Shown: piece by piece, positions 51,349 to 60,066 of the stretch
Position numbering within the stretch: position 1 is the first letter of the stretch
Layout: the number at the start of each line of letters is the position of its first letter
Assembly: GCF_021184025.1 (NCBI RefSeq)
Contig: NZ_CP036537.1
Location: forward strand, 4,774,001-4,838,000
Length of the DNA stretch: 64,000 bases
Source: Rhodopseudomonas boonkerdii
Lineage (GTDB): Bacteria > Pseudomonadota > Alphaproteobacteria > Rhizobiales > Xanthobacteraceae
Reading direction: 5' to 3'
Position numbers and translations under genes: made by a program
The notes under the pieces: model-generated
Seen by the model: the letters and a program-made list of their open reading frames with translations, nothing else
The model's database searches: none
What the model was told of the DNA's origin: nothing

Positions 51349-52593
51349 TCACGCCGGCTGAGCCACCGCGCGTTCGACCGGCTTTTCCACAATCGGCAGG
51401 TTGATCAGCGCCGACAGCAAGCCGAACAGCACGGAGAACCACCATACCGGCGTGTAGGACCCGAACTTGTCGAAGACGACACCGCCGAGCCAAGCCCCCA
51501 GGAAACCGCCGACCTGATGGCTGAAGAAGGCGAAACCGTAGAGCGTCGCCAGCCAGCGGGTGCCGAACATCAGCGACACCAGACTCGATGTCGGCGGCAC
51601 CGTGGAGAGCCAGGCGAGACCGCTGATGGCGCCGAACACCAGCGCCGAGGTCGTGGTCAGCGGCAGCGTGATGAAAGCCACCGTGGCGAGCGCGCGGGTA
51701 AAATAGATGAATGACAGGATATAGCGCTTCGGCCACTTGCCCTGCACATAGCCGACCAGCAGCGAACCGATGATGTTGAACAGGCCGATGATGGCGATCA
51801 CCCAGCCGCCCGTCGCCGCCGGCAGACCGCGATCGACCAGATAGGCCGGCAGGTGCATGGTGATGAAAGCGAGCTGAAAGCCGCAGGTGAAGAAGCCCAG
51901 CACCAGCAGAACATAGGAACGATGGTTGAACGCCTCCACGAGCGCGCTCTTGAAGGATTGTTCCGGCACGGGTGAAGCGGCCGCGCCGGTTTCGGCCTTC
52001 GGCGTCGCCAGCACCATGGCGAGCGGCAGCACCAGCAACATCAGCATGCCGAAAGTCACCAGCGTCGCCTGCCAGCCGGTGTGATCGATCATCGCCACCG
52101 TGAAGGGGGCGAAGATGAATTGCCCGAACGAGCCCGCCGCCGTACCGGCGCCGAGCGCGATGCCACGCCATTCCGGCGGCATCAGCTTGCCGAAGGCGGA
52201 CAGCACCAGGTTGAACGAACAGCCCGACAGGCCGAAACCGATCAGCAGGCCGGCGCTGATGTTCAGCTCGAGCGGGGTCGAGGAATAACGCATCATCAAA
52301 AGGCCGGCGGCGTAGAGCAAGGCGCCGACGCAGATCACGCGGACACTGCCGAACTTGTCGGCGACGGCCCCGGCAAAAGGCTGACCGATGCCCCAGAGCA
52401 GGTTCTGCACGGCGAAAGCCAGCGCGAAGACATCGCGGCCCCATCCGAATTCCTGGCTGAAGGGCTGCATGAAGAAACCGACGCTGGAACGCGGACCGAA
52501 GGTCAGCATGCCGATCAGGGATCCGCAGATCACGATCACCAGCGGGGTGCGCCAGCCCAGACTCGGTCGAGATATGCTGTCGATGGCCGCCAT
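51349..52593 (-). CDS. MFS transporter (unknown substrate)
   Basis: The 414-residue protein has twelve hydrophobic helices and MFS marks: GMLTFGPRSSVGFFMQPFSQEFGWGRDVFALAFAVQNLLWGIGQPFAGAVADKFG and GFGLSGCSFNLVLSAFGKLMPPEWRGIALGAGTAAGSFGQF. The layout resembles the oxalate/formate and monocarboxylate branch. ATG 52593 with AGGGG upstream was preferred over 52656. No catabolic neighbour gives a substrate hint. Confidence 0.87.
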   Translation of the reverse strand: MAAIDSISRPSLGWRTPLVIVICGSLIGMLTFGPRSSVGFFMQPFSQEFGWGRDVFALAFAVQNLLWGIGQPFAGAVADKFGSVRVICVGALLYAAGLLMMRYSSTPLELNISAGLLIGFGLSGCSFNLVLSAFGKLMPPEWRGIALGAGTAAGSFGQFIFAPFTVAMIDHTGWQATLVTFGMLMLLVLPLAMVLATPKAETGAAASPVPEQSFKSALVEAFNHRSYVLLVLGFFTCGFQLAFITMHLPAYLVDRGLPAATGGWVIAIIGLFNIIGSLLVGYVQGKWPKRYILSFIYFTRALATVAFITLPLTTTSALVFGAISGLAWLSTVPPTSSLVSLMFGTRWLATLYGFAFFSHQVGGFLGAWLGGVVFDKFGSYTPVWWFSVLFGLLSALINLPIVEKPVERAVAQPA

Positions 52594-52720
52594 GTCGTTT
52601 CCCCTGTCCTCATTTCGAGGTGGCACAGAGATAAATGCATCCGCATGAAAATCCAATGGCCGAACCGTTGATATTCATGCGGGTCAGGAATGCGGCGCCA
52701 GAACAGCCGATAAACTCCGC

Positions 52721-52842
52721 TGTCATCGCCGGGCTTGACCCGGCGATCCAGTAAACACCGGCGATGAAGCTCGAACCGGATGGTCCCCGTTTACTGGATC
52801 CCCGCTCGGCGCACGCCTTCGGCGCGCTTGGCGGGGATGACA
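52721..52842. repeat. TGTCATC-ended palindromic repeat, copy 3 of 3
   Basis: It begins TGTCATCGCCGGGCTTGACC and ends GGCGGGGATGACA, with GGCGATCCAGTAAACACCGG and TTTACTGGATCCCCGCTCGG inside. This is the cleanest copy of the family and shows two internal hairpins. It lies between the cell-wall hydrolase terminator and the MFS gene start. Confidence 0.8.
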
Positions 52843-52864
52843 GTCGGAGAACGCGTACGAAAAC

Positions 52865-52896
52865 CAAAAAGCGGCGCCGGGCATGGCACCGCTTTT
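52865..52896 (-). terminator. Terminator of the cell-wall hydrolase gene
   Basis: On the minus strand AAAAGCGGTGCC and GGCGCCGCTTTT pair (12 bp including one G-T pair) around a 6-base loop and run into the TTTTT tract. It lies about 25 bases after the stop at 52921. Confidence 0.9.
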
Positions 52897-52920
52897 CAGC
52901 CGGCTTGGAGGTTGGTTGTC

Positions 52921-54288
52921 TTACGGCTTGTCCTCGGCGAGCTTCCGGGAGATCGCTGCGGTCTGCGCCGGCGTTCCCCAGCTCGGCGCTTCGCTGCCGT
53001 CGCCCCATTTGCGCGGGCGATAGAAGGAATGGACGCCCGTGCGGTACATCTTCTTCATCTCGCGCACCCAGGACGGATGCACCCAGTAGGCGTGATAATG
53101 CGTGGACTTGCCGACTTCCGGCAGCCACAGCCGGCCATCGAGGGTCGCGGTCGCGATCTTGCGGGCCCGCTCCCACATATCGGGCTCGCGCACCACGTCC
53201 GGAATACCGTCGCAGGCGAAGGTGAACTGGCAGGCCAGGCGGCGATGCTTGTTCTGATAGACGACGCCGCAGGGCGTGGTCGGATAGAAACCGGAAAACA
53301 CGCGGTTCATCACCACTTGCGCCACCGCGATCTGACCGCGCACGGCTTCGCCGCGCGCCTCGAAGTAGACGGCTTCGGCGAGGCATTTTTCCTGCTTGGC
53401 GCGCGTGGCGCCGGTGAGATTCAGGCGCTGGGCCGGCGTCTTGCCGTGATAGTCGGTGTTGACCTCGCCCTTCCCTGCAATGCTCTCGCTTGCATTCGGC
53501 TTGGCGGCCGGCTGCGACAGCGCCGCAGCCTTCTTCATGTCGGGATCTGCGGCCGGCGCTACGATCACCGGCTCTTCGCCGGGCTTCCACTGTTCCATCG
53601 TCTCGAAGGATTCACCGAGCGATGAGGCGCCGAAGAACAGGCTGGCGGTCTTCACCGAGAAGCCGTCTTTCGGCGGCGCCGGCTCGACGGGAATGATGGC
53701 GGCTTCGGGCGACGCGTCTTCGGCCGGCTGCACTGGAGCGCCGTTGGAATATTGCGCGAGCGGCGCGGCATGCAGCGCTTCGTCGAGTTCGGGATCGAGC
53801 GGCGCATGCTGCGTGGACGGCGTGTATTCGGCCGTCTTCGCGCCTTTCACCGACGTATTGTCGTGGAAGGAGTCGTTCGGTCGCTCCTCGATCGGATCGG
53901 CATCCGGCGTGAACATCGCCAGACGATCGCCCTTCAAGGTGCGATCCACTTTGGGAAAATCCGCGGCTTCATAGCGGCGCGGCGCCAGCATCAGCGGATT
54001 GCGCCGCACCGTGCCGGTGATGTCGTTGGTATCGAAGCTGGCGAGCTGCAGCGTCGGACGCGACGTGGTGCCAACCGGACGACCGAACGCAAAAGTCGCG
54101 ACGTGAATGGAAGACACGGCGGAGGCGTAGTTGCGCTGCTGCCAGCGCTCGGTGACGCCCGGCTGACGGGCGAGCAGCGACGCAATATCCTGATAGCCCG
54201 ACTCGGTCGGGACCATCGCAAAGATGCAGAGACCGAGACCGAAGAGCACGCCATGCGTGCCCTTCGGCCCGTTACGCAGGACTGACAT
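52921..54288 (-). CDS. SleB/CwlJ-type cell-wall hydrolase
   Basis: The 455-residue protein has an N-terminal hydrophobic export segment (GVLFGLGLCIFAMVPT), about 280 residues of low-complexity linker, and a C-terminal Hydrolase_2 domain (about 325-445). The latter shows CLAEAVYFEARGEAVRGQIAVAQVVMNRVFSGFYPTTPCGVVYQNKHRRLACQFTFACDG, with the catalytic Glu in YFEARGE, and AYWVHPSWVREMKKMYRTGVHSFYR. It cleaves peptidoglycan glycan strands. ATG 54288 was chosen. It lies downstream of the gene-free region with a strong leftward promoter, which may drive it. Confidence 0.87.
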   Translation of the reverse strand: MSVLRNGPKGTHGVLFGLGLCIFAMVPTESGYQDIASLLARQPGVTERWQQRNYASAVSSIHVATFAFGRPVGTTSRPTLQLASFDTNDITGTVRRNPLMLAPRRYEAADFPKVDRTLKGDRLAMFTPDADPIEERPNDSFHDNTSVKGAKTAEYTPSTQHAPLDPELDEALHAAPLAQYSNGAPVQPAEDASPEAAIIPVEPAPPKDGFSVKTASLFFGASSLGESFETMEQWKPGEEPVIVAPAADPDMKKAAALSQPAAKPNASESIAGKGEVNTDYHGKTPAQRLNLTGATRAKQEKCLAEAVYFEARGEAVRGQIAVAQVVMNRVFSGFYPTTPCGVVYQNKHRRLACQFTFACDGIPDVVREPDMWERARKIATATLDGRLWLPEVGKSTHYHAYWVHPSWVREMKKMYRTGVHSFYRPRKWGDGSEAPSWGTPAQTAAISRKLAEDKP

Positions 54289-54699
54289 CGATACGCTCAC
54301 GCAACGCTTACACCAGCATCGAACCGTGCGGCTGCAACAGCACTTCCGTACATTTCGATCTGTTTCGTTAGTAAGCAATCAAAGTTGCCGCGCGGTTAAT
54401 CGGCGATGCGCCGAGAGCACAGGCAAGCGGTGCTTTGATGCGCGCGCGGGATTCAATTGATGCGGTAAACCGCTGCGTAACGAGAGTGGTGAAGATTGTG
54501 TTGACGAATGCAGTGAAGAAAAAATTGCGAAAGAGAAACGCGTCGGATGCGACTCCGCCTCTTTGTCGACACGCCGCGAATGACGAGCGAGACCGCACGC
54601 AGCGGCGCGTCGTTGCTAATCAACATGTCAAACAGCCCCGTGATGTCTGAAAACGTGCGCCCGCATTCTCGCGGCGCTTGCGCGTCCGAGGTGTGAGCA
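54289..54699. other. Gene-free stretch upstream of the cell-wall hydrolase gene
   Basis: This 411-base region holds no convincing gene. A 76-codon frame on the minus strand at 54368-54598 lacks a start context and domain. It could be the distal end of the RNA described next or the hydrolase leader. A stretch of A/G near 54511-54540 (GAAGAAAAAATTGCGAAAG) is lower in GC than its surroundings. Confidence 0.4.
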
Positions 54700-55071
54700 G
54701 GTCTCCCCTCGAAGACATGAGGGGAGGCGGCACGCCGCCAGGCGCGAGGGGTGGTTTCTGACGCGATCGGTGCGCACTGGATCGCCAGTGCTGGCCGGCC
54801 GCGCAACGCCTGACGGCGTGCCACCGCGACGGTTTTTGGCCGAGGGACCGTGCTTCCGGGTACTGGAAGCTGGCAGGTGCCCTGCCATCGGACCGGCTTT
54901 CGCCAGCCGTCATCCGCACCCGTCCAGCCGCAAGCGGCAGAGCCCCGTAGTGGGCCCGGACGGTGACCCCAGGCCTCCCGAGTGCGAGGGATACGTCCTC
55001 CCCCGCCCGCAGGCGCCGCATCTCGCCCCGCTCAAAGACGCCTCATGAGAGCGCCCCTCGCGAACAAGACG
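54700..55071 (-). ncRNA. Candidate structured noncoding RNA transcribed leftward
   Basis: This is a run of hairpins with no protein of normal codon use: GGCAGG/CCTGCC (54872-54886), CTTCC/GGAAG (54853-54869), CACTGG atcg CCAGTG (54775-54790), GCGGC/GCCGC near 54727-54738, and CTCCCCTC/GAGGGGAG (54703-54726). A near-consensus promoter at 55078-55106 points into it, with predicted start near 55071. A 133-codon minus frame also crosses it, but its sequence is Arg/Ser/Gly-rich and unlike a folded protein. It could instead be a long leader of the hydrolase gene. The 3' end is not fixed. Confidence 0.4.
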
Positions 55072-55077
55072 GGAGGG

Positions 55078-55106
55078 ATATAAGGCAATGAGAGGAATAT
55101 TGTCAA
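55078..55106 (-). promoter_or_regulatory. Near-consensus sigma-70 promoter facing left
   Basis: On the minus strand a perfect TTGACA (55106-55101) is followed after exactly 17 bases by TTATAT (55083-55078). This is the best promoter seen by eye in the window. Downstream, for 780 bases, there is no convincing protein gene until the cell-wall hydrolase at 54288, so the product is either a noncoding RNA or a very long leader. Confidence 0.7.
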
Positions 55107-55132
55107 GAACAAAATAGGAACGACATACTGCG

Positions 55133-55184
55133 TCATTCCGGGGACGAACCGGCGCCGCCGGCGGCGGGACGGCGCCCGGAATGA
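55133..55184. repeat. TCATTCCGGG hairpin between glpK end and the promoter
   Basis: TCATTCCGGG (55133-55142) pairs with CCCGGAATGA (55175-55184), with GGCGCCGCCGGCGGCG in the loop. It is a REP-type hairpin that would stop transcription coming from glpK before the leftward promoter. A second hairpin, CTGCCTTCGGCAG, is near 55230. Confidence 0.6.
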
Positions 55185-55269
55185 GTGCGCGTGGCAGAAG
55201 CCAAGCCAGATCGAGGTTCCGGGTTCGCCTGCCTTCGGCAGGGTGCCCCGAACGACGCGTGTATATGAC

Positions 55270-56769
55270 CTATCCCTGCCCGGGATCGCTCGCCAGTACG
55301 CCCTTCACCGCCTGCGCCCAGCCTTTCAATTTTCGCGTCCGCGTCGCTTCGCTCATGGCGGGCTTGAAGCGGCGTTCCAGGCGCCAGTTGTCGGCGAATT
55401 TGGCAGGCTCCGGAAACACGCCCGCCTTGAGGCCGGCGAGATAGGCAGCGCCAAGCGCGGTGGTTTCCTGGATCATCGGACGATCCACGGGCGCATCGAG
55501 CAAATCCGCGAGACGCTGCATGGTCCAGTCCGACGCCGTCATGCCGCCATCGACGCGCAGCACCACCGTGGCGGCGCTGACATCCGGCCAGTCGGCGCGC
55601 ATGGCCGCATAGAGATCGCGGGTCTGATAGCAGACGCTTTCCAGCGCGGCATGGGCGAGTTCGGCCGGACCTGTGTTACGCGTGAGGCCGAACAGCGCAC
55701 CGCGCACATCGGGATTCCAGTAGGGAGCGCCGAGGCCGACAAAAGCCGGCACCAGATAGACCGATTGCGCGGAATCGTTCTTGTCGGCGAGCGGCCCGCT
55801 TTCGGATGCGTTCTTGATGATACCGAGACCATCGCGCAGCCACTGCACCGCCGAACCGGCGACGAAGATCGAACCTTCCAGCGCGTAGGTGCGTACGCCG
55901 TTCAGCTGATAGGCCACGGTGGTGAGCAGCTTGTGCTTCGAGACGACAGGCGTGGTGCCGGTGTTGAGCAGCGCGAAGCAGCCGGTGCCGTAAGTGGACT
56001 TGATCATGCCCGGCGCAAAACAGGCCTGCCCGATGGTCGCGGCCTGCTGATCGCCGGCGATGCCCGACACCATGATGCTGCCGCCGAACAAATCCGTGTG
56101 GCCGAACTCGGACGAGGAGTCCTGAACCTTCGGCAGCATCGCACGCGGCACGCGAAGCAGTTTCAGCAGTTCGTCATCCCATTCGCCGGTATGGATGTTG
56201 AACAGCAGCGTGCGCGAGGCGTTGGTGGCGTCGGTGGCGTGGACCTTTCCGCCGGTGAGACGCCACAGAAGATAGCAATCCACCGTGCCGAACATCAGCT
56301 CGCCCCGCTCAGCGCGCTCGCGCGCGCCGGGGACGTGATCGAGTATCCACGCCACCTTGGTGCCGGAGAAATAGGGATCGATGATCAGACCGGTCCGCTC
56401 GGTGATGAAGGGCTCCTGCCCGTCGGCCTTCATCTGCGCGCAGATCTCGGCGGTGCGGCGATCCTGCCAGACGATGGCGCGGTGCACCGCCTGGCCGGTG
56501 ACGCGGTCCCACACCACGGTGGTCTCGCGTTGATTGGTGATACCGATGGCGGCGATGTCCTTCGCGCTCACCTTGGCTTTCGCCATGGCATCGCGGCAGA
56601 CCGACAGCGTCGATGTCCAGATGTCCTCGGGCTCGTGCTCGACCCAGCCGGACGCCGGGAAATGCTGCGGGAATTCCTGCTGTGCGACGGCCGATATCGA
56701 GAGGTCCGCGGCGAAGATCATCGCACGTGACGATGTGGTGCCCTGATCGATGGCCATCACGAATGACAT
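55270..56769 (-). CDS. glpK: Glycerol kinase
   Basis: GlpK phosphorylates glycerol to glycerol-3-phosphate in the cytoplasm. The 499-residue protein has all FGGY motifs: [142 protein letters not shown], and [17 protein letters not shown]. No glp regulator or transporter is next to it. An FGGY site with [24 protein letters not shown] is complete. Confidence 0.97.
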   Translation of the reverse strand: MSFVMAIDQGTTSSRAMIFAADLSISAVAQQEFPQHFPASGWVEHEPEDIWTSTLSVCRDAMAKAKVSAKDIAAIGITNQRETTVVWDRVTGQAVHRAIVWQDRRTAEICAQMKADGQEPFITERTGLIIDPYFSGTKVAWILDHVPGARERAERGELMFGTVDCYLLWRLTGGKVHATDATNASRTLLFNIHTGEWDDELLKLLRVPRAMLPKVQDSSSEFGHTDLFGGSIMVSGIAGDQQAATIGQACFAPGMIKSTYGTGCFALLNTGTTPVVSKHKLLTTVAYQLNGVRTYALEGSIFVAGSAVQWLRDGLGIIKNASESGPLADKNDSAQSVYLVPAFVGLGAPYWNPDVRGALFGLTRNTGPAELAHAALESVCYQTRDLYAAMRADWPDVSAATVVLRVDGGMTASDWTMQRLADLLDAPVDRPMIQETTALGAAYLAGLKAGVFPEPAKFADNWRLERRFKPAMSEATRTRKLKGWAQAVKGVLASDPGQG

Positions 56770-56847
56770 GGGTGCTTCTTCCCCGGGGTGGTTGATCCAT
56801 TACGCGCGCAAGCAAGCGGATCGGAGGCAGGACGTCAAGCCGATGAC

Positions 56848-56996
56848 TTGTCCCGGACGCGGTGCGGCGCGAAGTGCCGCTCCGCAGAGCCGGGACCGCA
56901 GTAAACGCCGGAGCCTGTGACGGTCCCGGTTCTGCGCAGCAGCGTTGTCGGCGATGCTACGCATCGCCTGACGCTGCAGCGCGCCCGGGACACGGT
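56848..56996. repeat. CCCGGGAC-ended palindromic element, copy 3 of 4
   Basis: It starts TTGTCCCGGACGCGGTGCGG and ends GCGCGCCCGGGACACGG, with GAGCCGGGACCG...GACGGTCCCGGTTC inside. It lies between glpK and the FAD oxidoreductase gene, both on the minus strand, so it is in a leader/terminator position. It ends only five bases from the oxidoreductase stop. Confidence 0.8.
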
Positions 56997-57001
56997 TCGG
57001 C

Positions 57002-58228
57002 TCAGATCGCCGGCACGCTCATCACGATCAATGCACAGCCGACCAGCGCGAGTTCGCCTGGCAATGTGGCGCGGGAACGGCGGACCATGCCTTCGCCGAG
57101 CCGGCCGAAGAAACGGACCCAGCGCTGAGCCCGCCAATACAGAGAATTCTCCAGCGTCACTGCACGCAGCGTGAAGGCCTTGCCCTTGGCCCAGGCATCG
57201 CATTCGAGCTTCAGCGGATCGCTGTAATATTGCGCGATCTTCCCGGCATCCATGCCGGGTGTCGCGAGCCAGTTCGGAATATGCACGCTGCAGAGCTGGG
57301 CGACATCGGTAAACACCTTGTCGGTGCCGCAGCCGCTGCCCGGGCAAGGCGACGCAAAGGCGTCGCCGACAAGCACGACGCCGGGCTGCACCACATTGTC
57401 GCTCTCGTAGAGATCGATCGGGCGGATCTTGATATCGCCCGAAATCGTGTAGTCGCCGATCAGGCGGCGCAGTTTCGGCAGACAGCTATCCAGCGCGGCT
57501 TCCGGCGTGCGGCGCATGGCGCGCACCCACGGATCGTCCGTCTCACGGTAGACGAACAGATTGCCGCGCATGGTATCGCCGATCGGAAACAGAGTGAGAT
57601 AGGCGGTGCGATGGCGCGTGGCTTCGGCAAAATAGGTCATCGCAGGGAACTCGAATCGCCCGCGGCCTTTCGGCGCGATATCGAATCCGACCGAGATCGA
57701 ATGGCAGGCCGAGATCACCGGGCGGCCGATCTTCAGCTGGTCGCGCAGACCGACACTGGCACCATTCGCCAGTACCACGAGGCGCGCGGAAATCTCCTCG
57801 CCCGTGGAGAGGCCGACGGTCTGGCGATCGTCGGAGGTGCGGATCGACACCGCCCTGGCATGGACGATCTCGACCGAGGACGGAATCTCCCCGCGCACGG
57901 TGTTGACCAGCGTGTCGTAGAGGAAGCCGTGCTGCTGGCTCGGCCTGATGTCGATGACCCGGCCGAAGCGCGCGAGCCAGATTTCGCTGTCATGGGTGGC
58001 GGCATTCAGCACCGCGTCGCGCAGGCCGGTTCTCGCAAGGCGATCGATCTGCTGCTGGCCGCCGATCTTCTCACAGCGAAGCTCGGGCGGGTGGCGACGA
58101 TGCGGCTCGACGAGAATCGCGGACACGCCGGCGCGGCCCAGCATCGCTGCTGCGGCCGAGCCCGCCAGGCCCCCACCAATGATTGCGATATCCGTCCGCC
58201 GCACGGGGGAAATCTCCGCCTGCGACAT
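57002..58228 (-). CDS. FAD-dependent oxidoreductase/monooxygenase-like protein
   Basis: The 408-residue protein begins with a Rossmann FAD site (IAIIGGGLAGSAAAAMLGRAGVSAILVEPH, GxGxxG) and has the second FAD motif GVVLVGDAFASPCPGSGCGTDKVFTDVAQL. An intermediate part has RLVVLANGASVGLRDQL. It resembles p-hydroxybenzoate hydroxylase/halogenase-type flavoproteins, but no substrate is evident. The C-terminal part holds basic and hydrophobic stretches. An isolated gene, with repeats on both sides. Confidence 0.86.
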   Translation of the reverse strand: MSQAEISPVRRTDIAIIGGGLAGSAAAAMLGRAGVSAILVEPHRRHPPELRCEKIGGQQQIDRLARTGLRDAVLNAATHDSEIWLARFGRVIDIRPSQQHGFLYDTLVNTVRGEIPSSVEIVHARAVSIRTSDDRQTVGLSTGEEISARLVVLANGASVGLRDQLKIGRPVISACHSISVGFDIAPKGRGRFEFPAMTYFAEATRHRTAYLTLFPIGDTMRGNLFVYRETDDPWVRAMRRTPEAALDSCLPKLRRLIGDYTISGDIKIRPIDLYESDNVVQPGVVLVGDAFASPCPGSGCGTDKVFTDVAQLCSVHIPNWLATPGMDAGKIAQYYSDPLKLECDAWAKGKAFTLRAVTLENSLYWRAQRWVRFFGRLGEGMVRRSRATLPGELALVGCALIVMSVPAI

Positions 58229-58320
58229 CCGTGCACCCGAAATCTTAAAATTCGGGAAAGGATTGTGATGGGTGGTGAAGAGGTACCGCAGCAGTTTTGT
58301 TTCGGGAGGTTTCGGACGCT

Positions 58321-58470
58321 ACCGTGCCCCGGACGCGATGCGATACGAAGTATCGCTTCGCAGAGCCGGGGCCGTTACGAACTCCAGCGTTTCGCGCGGT
58401 CCCGGTTCTGCGAAGCGGCGTCGGCGACGAAGCTTCGCTTCGCCTGACGCCGCATCGCGCCCGGGACAAG
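58321..58470. repeat. CCCGGGAC-ended palindromic element, copy 4 of 4
   Basis: It starts ACCGTGCCCCGGACGCGATG and ends GCATCGCGCCCGGGACA, with GAGCCGGGGCCG...GCGGTCCCGGTTC inside. It has the same orientation as copy 3 and lies about 1.3 kb from it. It abuts the SDR stop (58476). Confidence 0.8.
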
Positions 58471-58475
58471 AAACG

Positions 58476-59246
58476 TTACACCGACGCCGTCGTCACACCG
58501 CCATCGATGACGATGGTCTGGCCGGTCATGAAGGTCGATGAATCCGAGCCGAGATAGGCCACAGCGCCGGCGATCTCATGTGGCTCGCCGATCCGGCGCA
58601 GCGGCGTGGTCGCGGTGCGGCGCTTGAGATTGGCCTCGTCCTCCCACAGCGCCCTGGCGAAATCGGTCTTCACCAGACCCGGCGCGATGCAGTTCACGCG
58701 CACGCCCTTCGGGCCCCATTCACCGGCGAGGCTGCGGCAGAGCGCGAAATCCGCAGCTTTGGAAATGCCGTAGGCGCCGATCACCGTGGAGCCGCGCAGG
58801 CCGCCGATGGAGGAGATGATCACCACCGAGCCCTTGCCGCGCTCGGCCATGGCCGGGATCGCCTTGGCGCAGAGCCAGATATTGCTCTTCACATTGGAGC
58901 CCATGATCTTGTCGAAGGCTTCATCGGTGATGTCGAGCAGCGGACCATAGTAAGGATTCACGGCGGCGTTGCAGACGAGAATGTCGATCGGGCCGTAATG
59001 CTTCACGGTGCCGTCGATCAGCGCATCGACCTCGGCCTTGCGCGCGATGTTGCAGGGAATGACATGGGCATCGCCGCCATTCTTGCGGATGCCTGCGGCG
59101 ACTTCCTCGCAGGCGTCGGCCTTGCGGCTGGAGACGACGACCTTGGCACCGAGCTGGGCCAGCAATTCCGCCGACGCACGGCCGATGCCGCGGCTGGAGC
59201 CGGTGATGACGGCAACCTTGCCGGTGAGGTCGAATGGATTTTTCAC
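58476..59246 (-). CDS. Short-chain dehydrogenase/reductase (3-oxoacyl-type)
   Basis: The 256-residue SDR has the cofactor motif VAVITGSSRGIGRASAELLAQLGAKVVVSSRKADACEEVAAGI, NAAVNPYYGPLLDITDEAFDKIMGSNVKS, the catalytic Ser-Tyr-Lys in SVVIISSIGGLRGSTVIGAYGISKAADFALCRSLAGEWGPKGVRVNCIAPGLVKTDFARALW, and TFMTGQTIVIDGGVTTASV at the end. The start is GTG at 59246 with AGGAGG upstream. SSRK after the second strand suggests NADP use. The substrate is unknown. Confidence 0.92.
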   Translation of the reverse strand: MKNPFDLTGKVAVITGSSRGIGRASAELLAQLGAKVVVSSRKADACEEVAAGIRKNGGDAHVIPCNIARKAEVDALIDGTVKHYGPIDILVCNAAVNPYYGPLLDITDEAFDKIMGSNVKSNIWLCAKAIPAMAERGKGSVVIISSIGGLRGSTVIGAYGISKAADFALCRSLAGEWGPKGVRVNCIAPGLVKTDFARALWEDEANLKRRTATTPLRRIGEPHEIAGAVAYLGSDSSTFMTGQTIVIDGGVTTASV

Positions 59247-59342
59247 GGATGTTCCTCCTGTTGGTTGGAGGGCATTGTGAGGATGGGAGTCGCCGGGTCA
59301 AGCGTGGACGTAGCAACCATTAAGAGGGATGGTTGCTACAAG

Positions 59343-59894
59343 TCACGATCGCGCCACCCTTGTCGCGATGTAATCCTTGCCCTTCGCCGTAAAGGTCTCG
59401 CGGATGATGAAGCCGTCCGCCGGCGACATCGGGCCGATGGGCACGGGGCCGGTCGGCATGATCAGCGTGGCGTTGCTGCCGACGAAGATCAGCAGATGAC
59501 GTCTTTCTTCCAGCAACTTGGCTGACCATGCGATCAGGCCGTTCAGCAGCGGCTGTTTCTGCCACGCGGAGGGTGCGCCGGGATCGACCTGACCATAGAT
59601 GAAGCCGGTGGCCGGATAGACCGAGAACACCACCTTGGAATGCTCCGGCTTCCAGGCCTCGGCCATCTCGACATCCTGCACCCAGACGCAATCGAAGGCG
59701 CGGCATTGCTGCGGGCGGGTCTCGTAGATCTTGCAACCAGAGCCGATGGCGCAGTGCTGGCACCATTTGCCGGCCGCCTTCGGCACCTCGTCAATGCGGT
59801 AGACCTTGCAGCACATGGTGCAGGTTCCGCACGCGCGGGGGGCGGCGGCCGGATCGGATGGGGCGGAGGCCTGCATGGTATCCCGGTGCGACAT
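59343..59894 (-). CDS. YkgJ-type cysteine-cluster protein
   Basis: The 183-residue protein has a clustered-cysteine N-terminal domain ACGTCTMCCKVYRIDEVPKAAGKWCQHCAIGSGCKIYETRPQQCRAFDCVWVQD, which matches the zinc/iron-chelating CxBxCC domain of the YkgJ family. Function is unknown in the family. ATG 59894 was used; ATG 59876 (MQASAPS) is also possible. It is divergent from queE with about 170 bases between, but nothing suggests a functional tie. Confidence 0.85.
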   Translation of the reverse strand: MSHRDTMQASAPSDPAAAPRACGTCTMCCKVYRIDEVPKAAGKWCQHCAIGSGCKIYETRPQQCRAFDCVWVQDVEMAEAWKPEHSKVVFSVYPATGFIYGQVDPGAPSAWQKQPLLNGLIAWSAKLLEERRHLLIFVGSNATLIMPTGPVPIGPMSPADGFIIRETFTAKGKDYIATRVARS

Positions 59895-60066
59895 TTTGAC
59901 GTGATTCAAGGAGCAATGGCTGTCGCGGGTATTTGCTGCAATTGACAACTCGGTGATCGACCGGGACATCCACGGCGGCACGTGCTAAGAGCCGGCGCTC
60001 ACCCCATATGGAACCGAGAACAGTCCCCGGCCGCTTTGGCACGCGGGGTTTTGCAGAGCGAAATCA

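Noticed and set aside
54620..55021. 133-codon minus frame across the candidate RNA
   Set aside because: It has an Arg/Ser/Gly-rich composition, no domain, and stems that explain the sequence better; kept only as an alternative in the RNA entry.
55243..56730. 495-codon plus frame across glycerol kinase
   Set aside because: GlpK is unambiguous on the minus strand; the plus frame is an antisense shadow.
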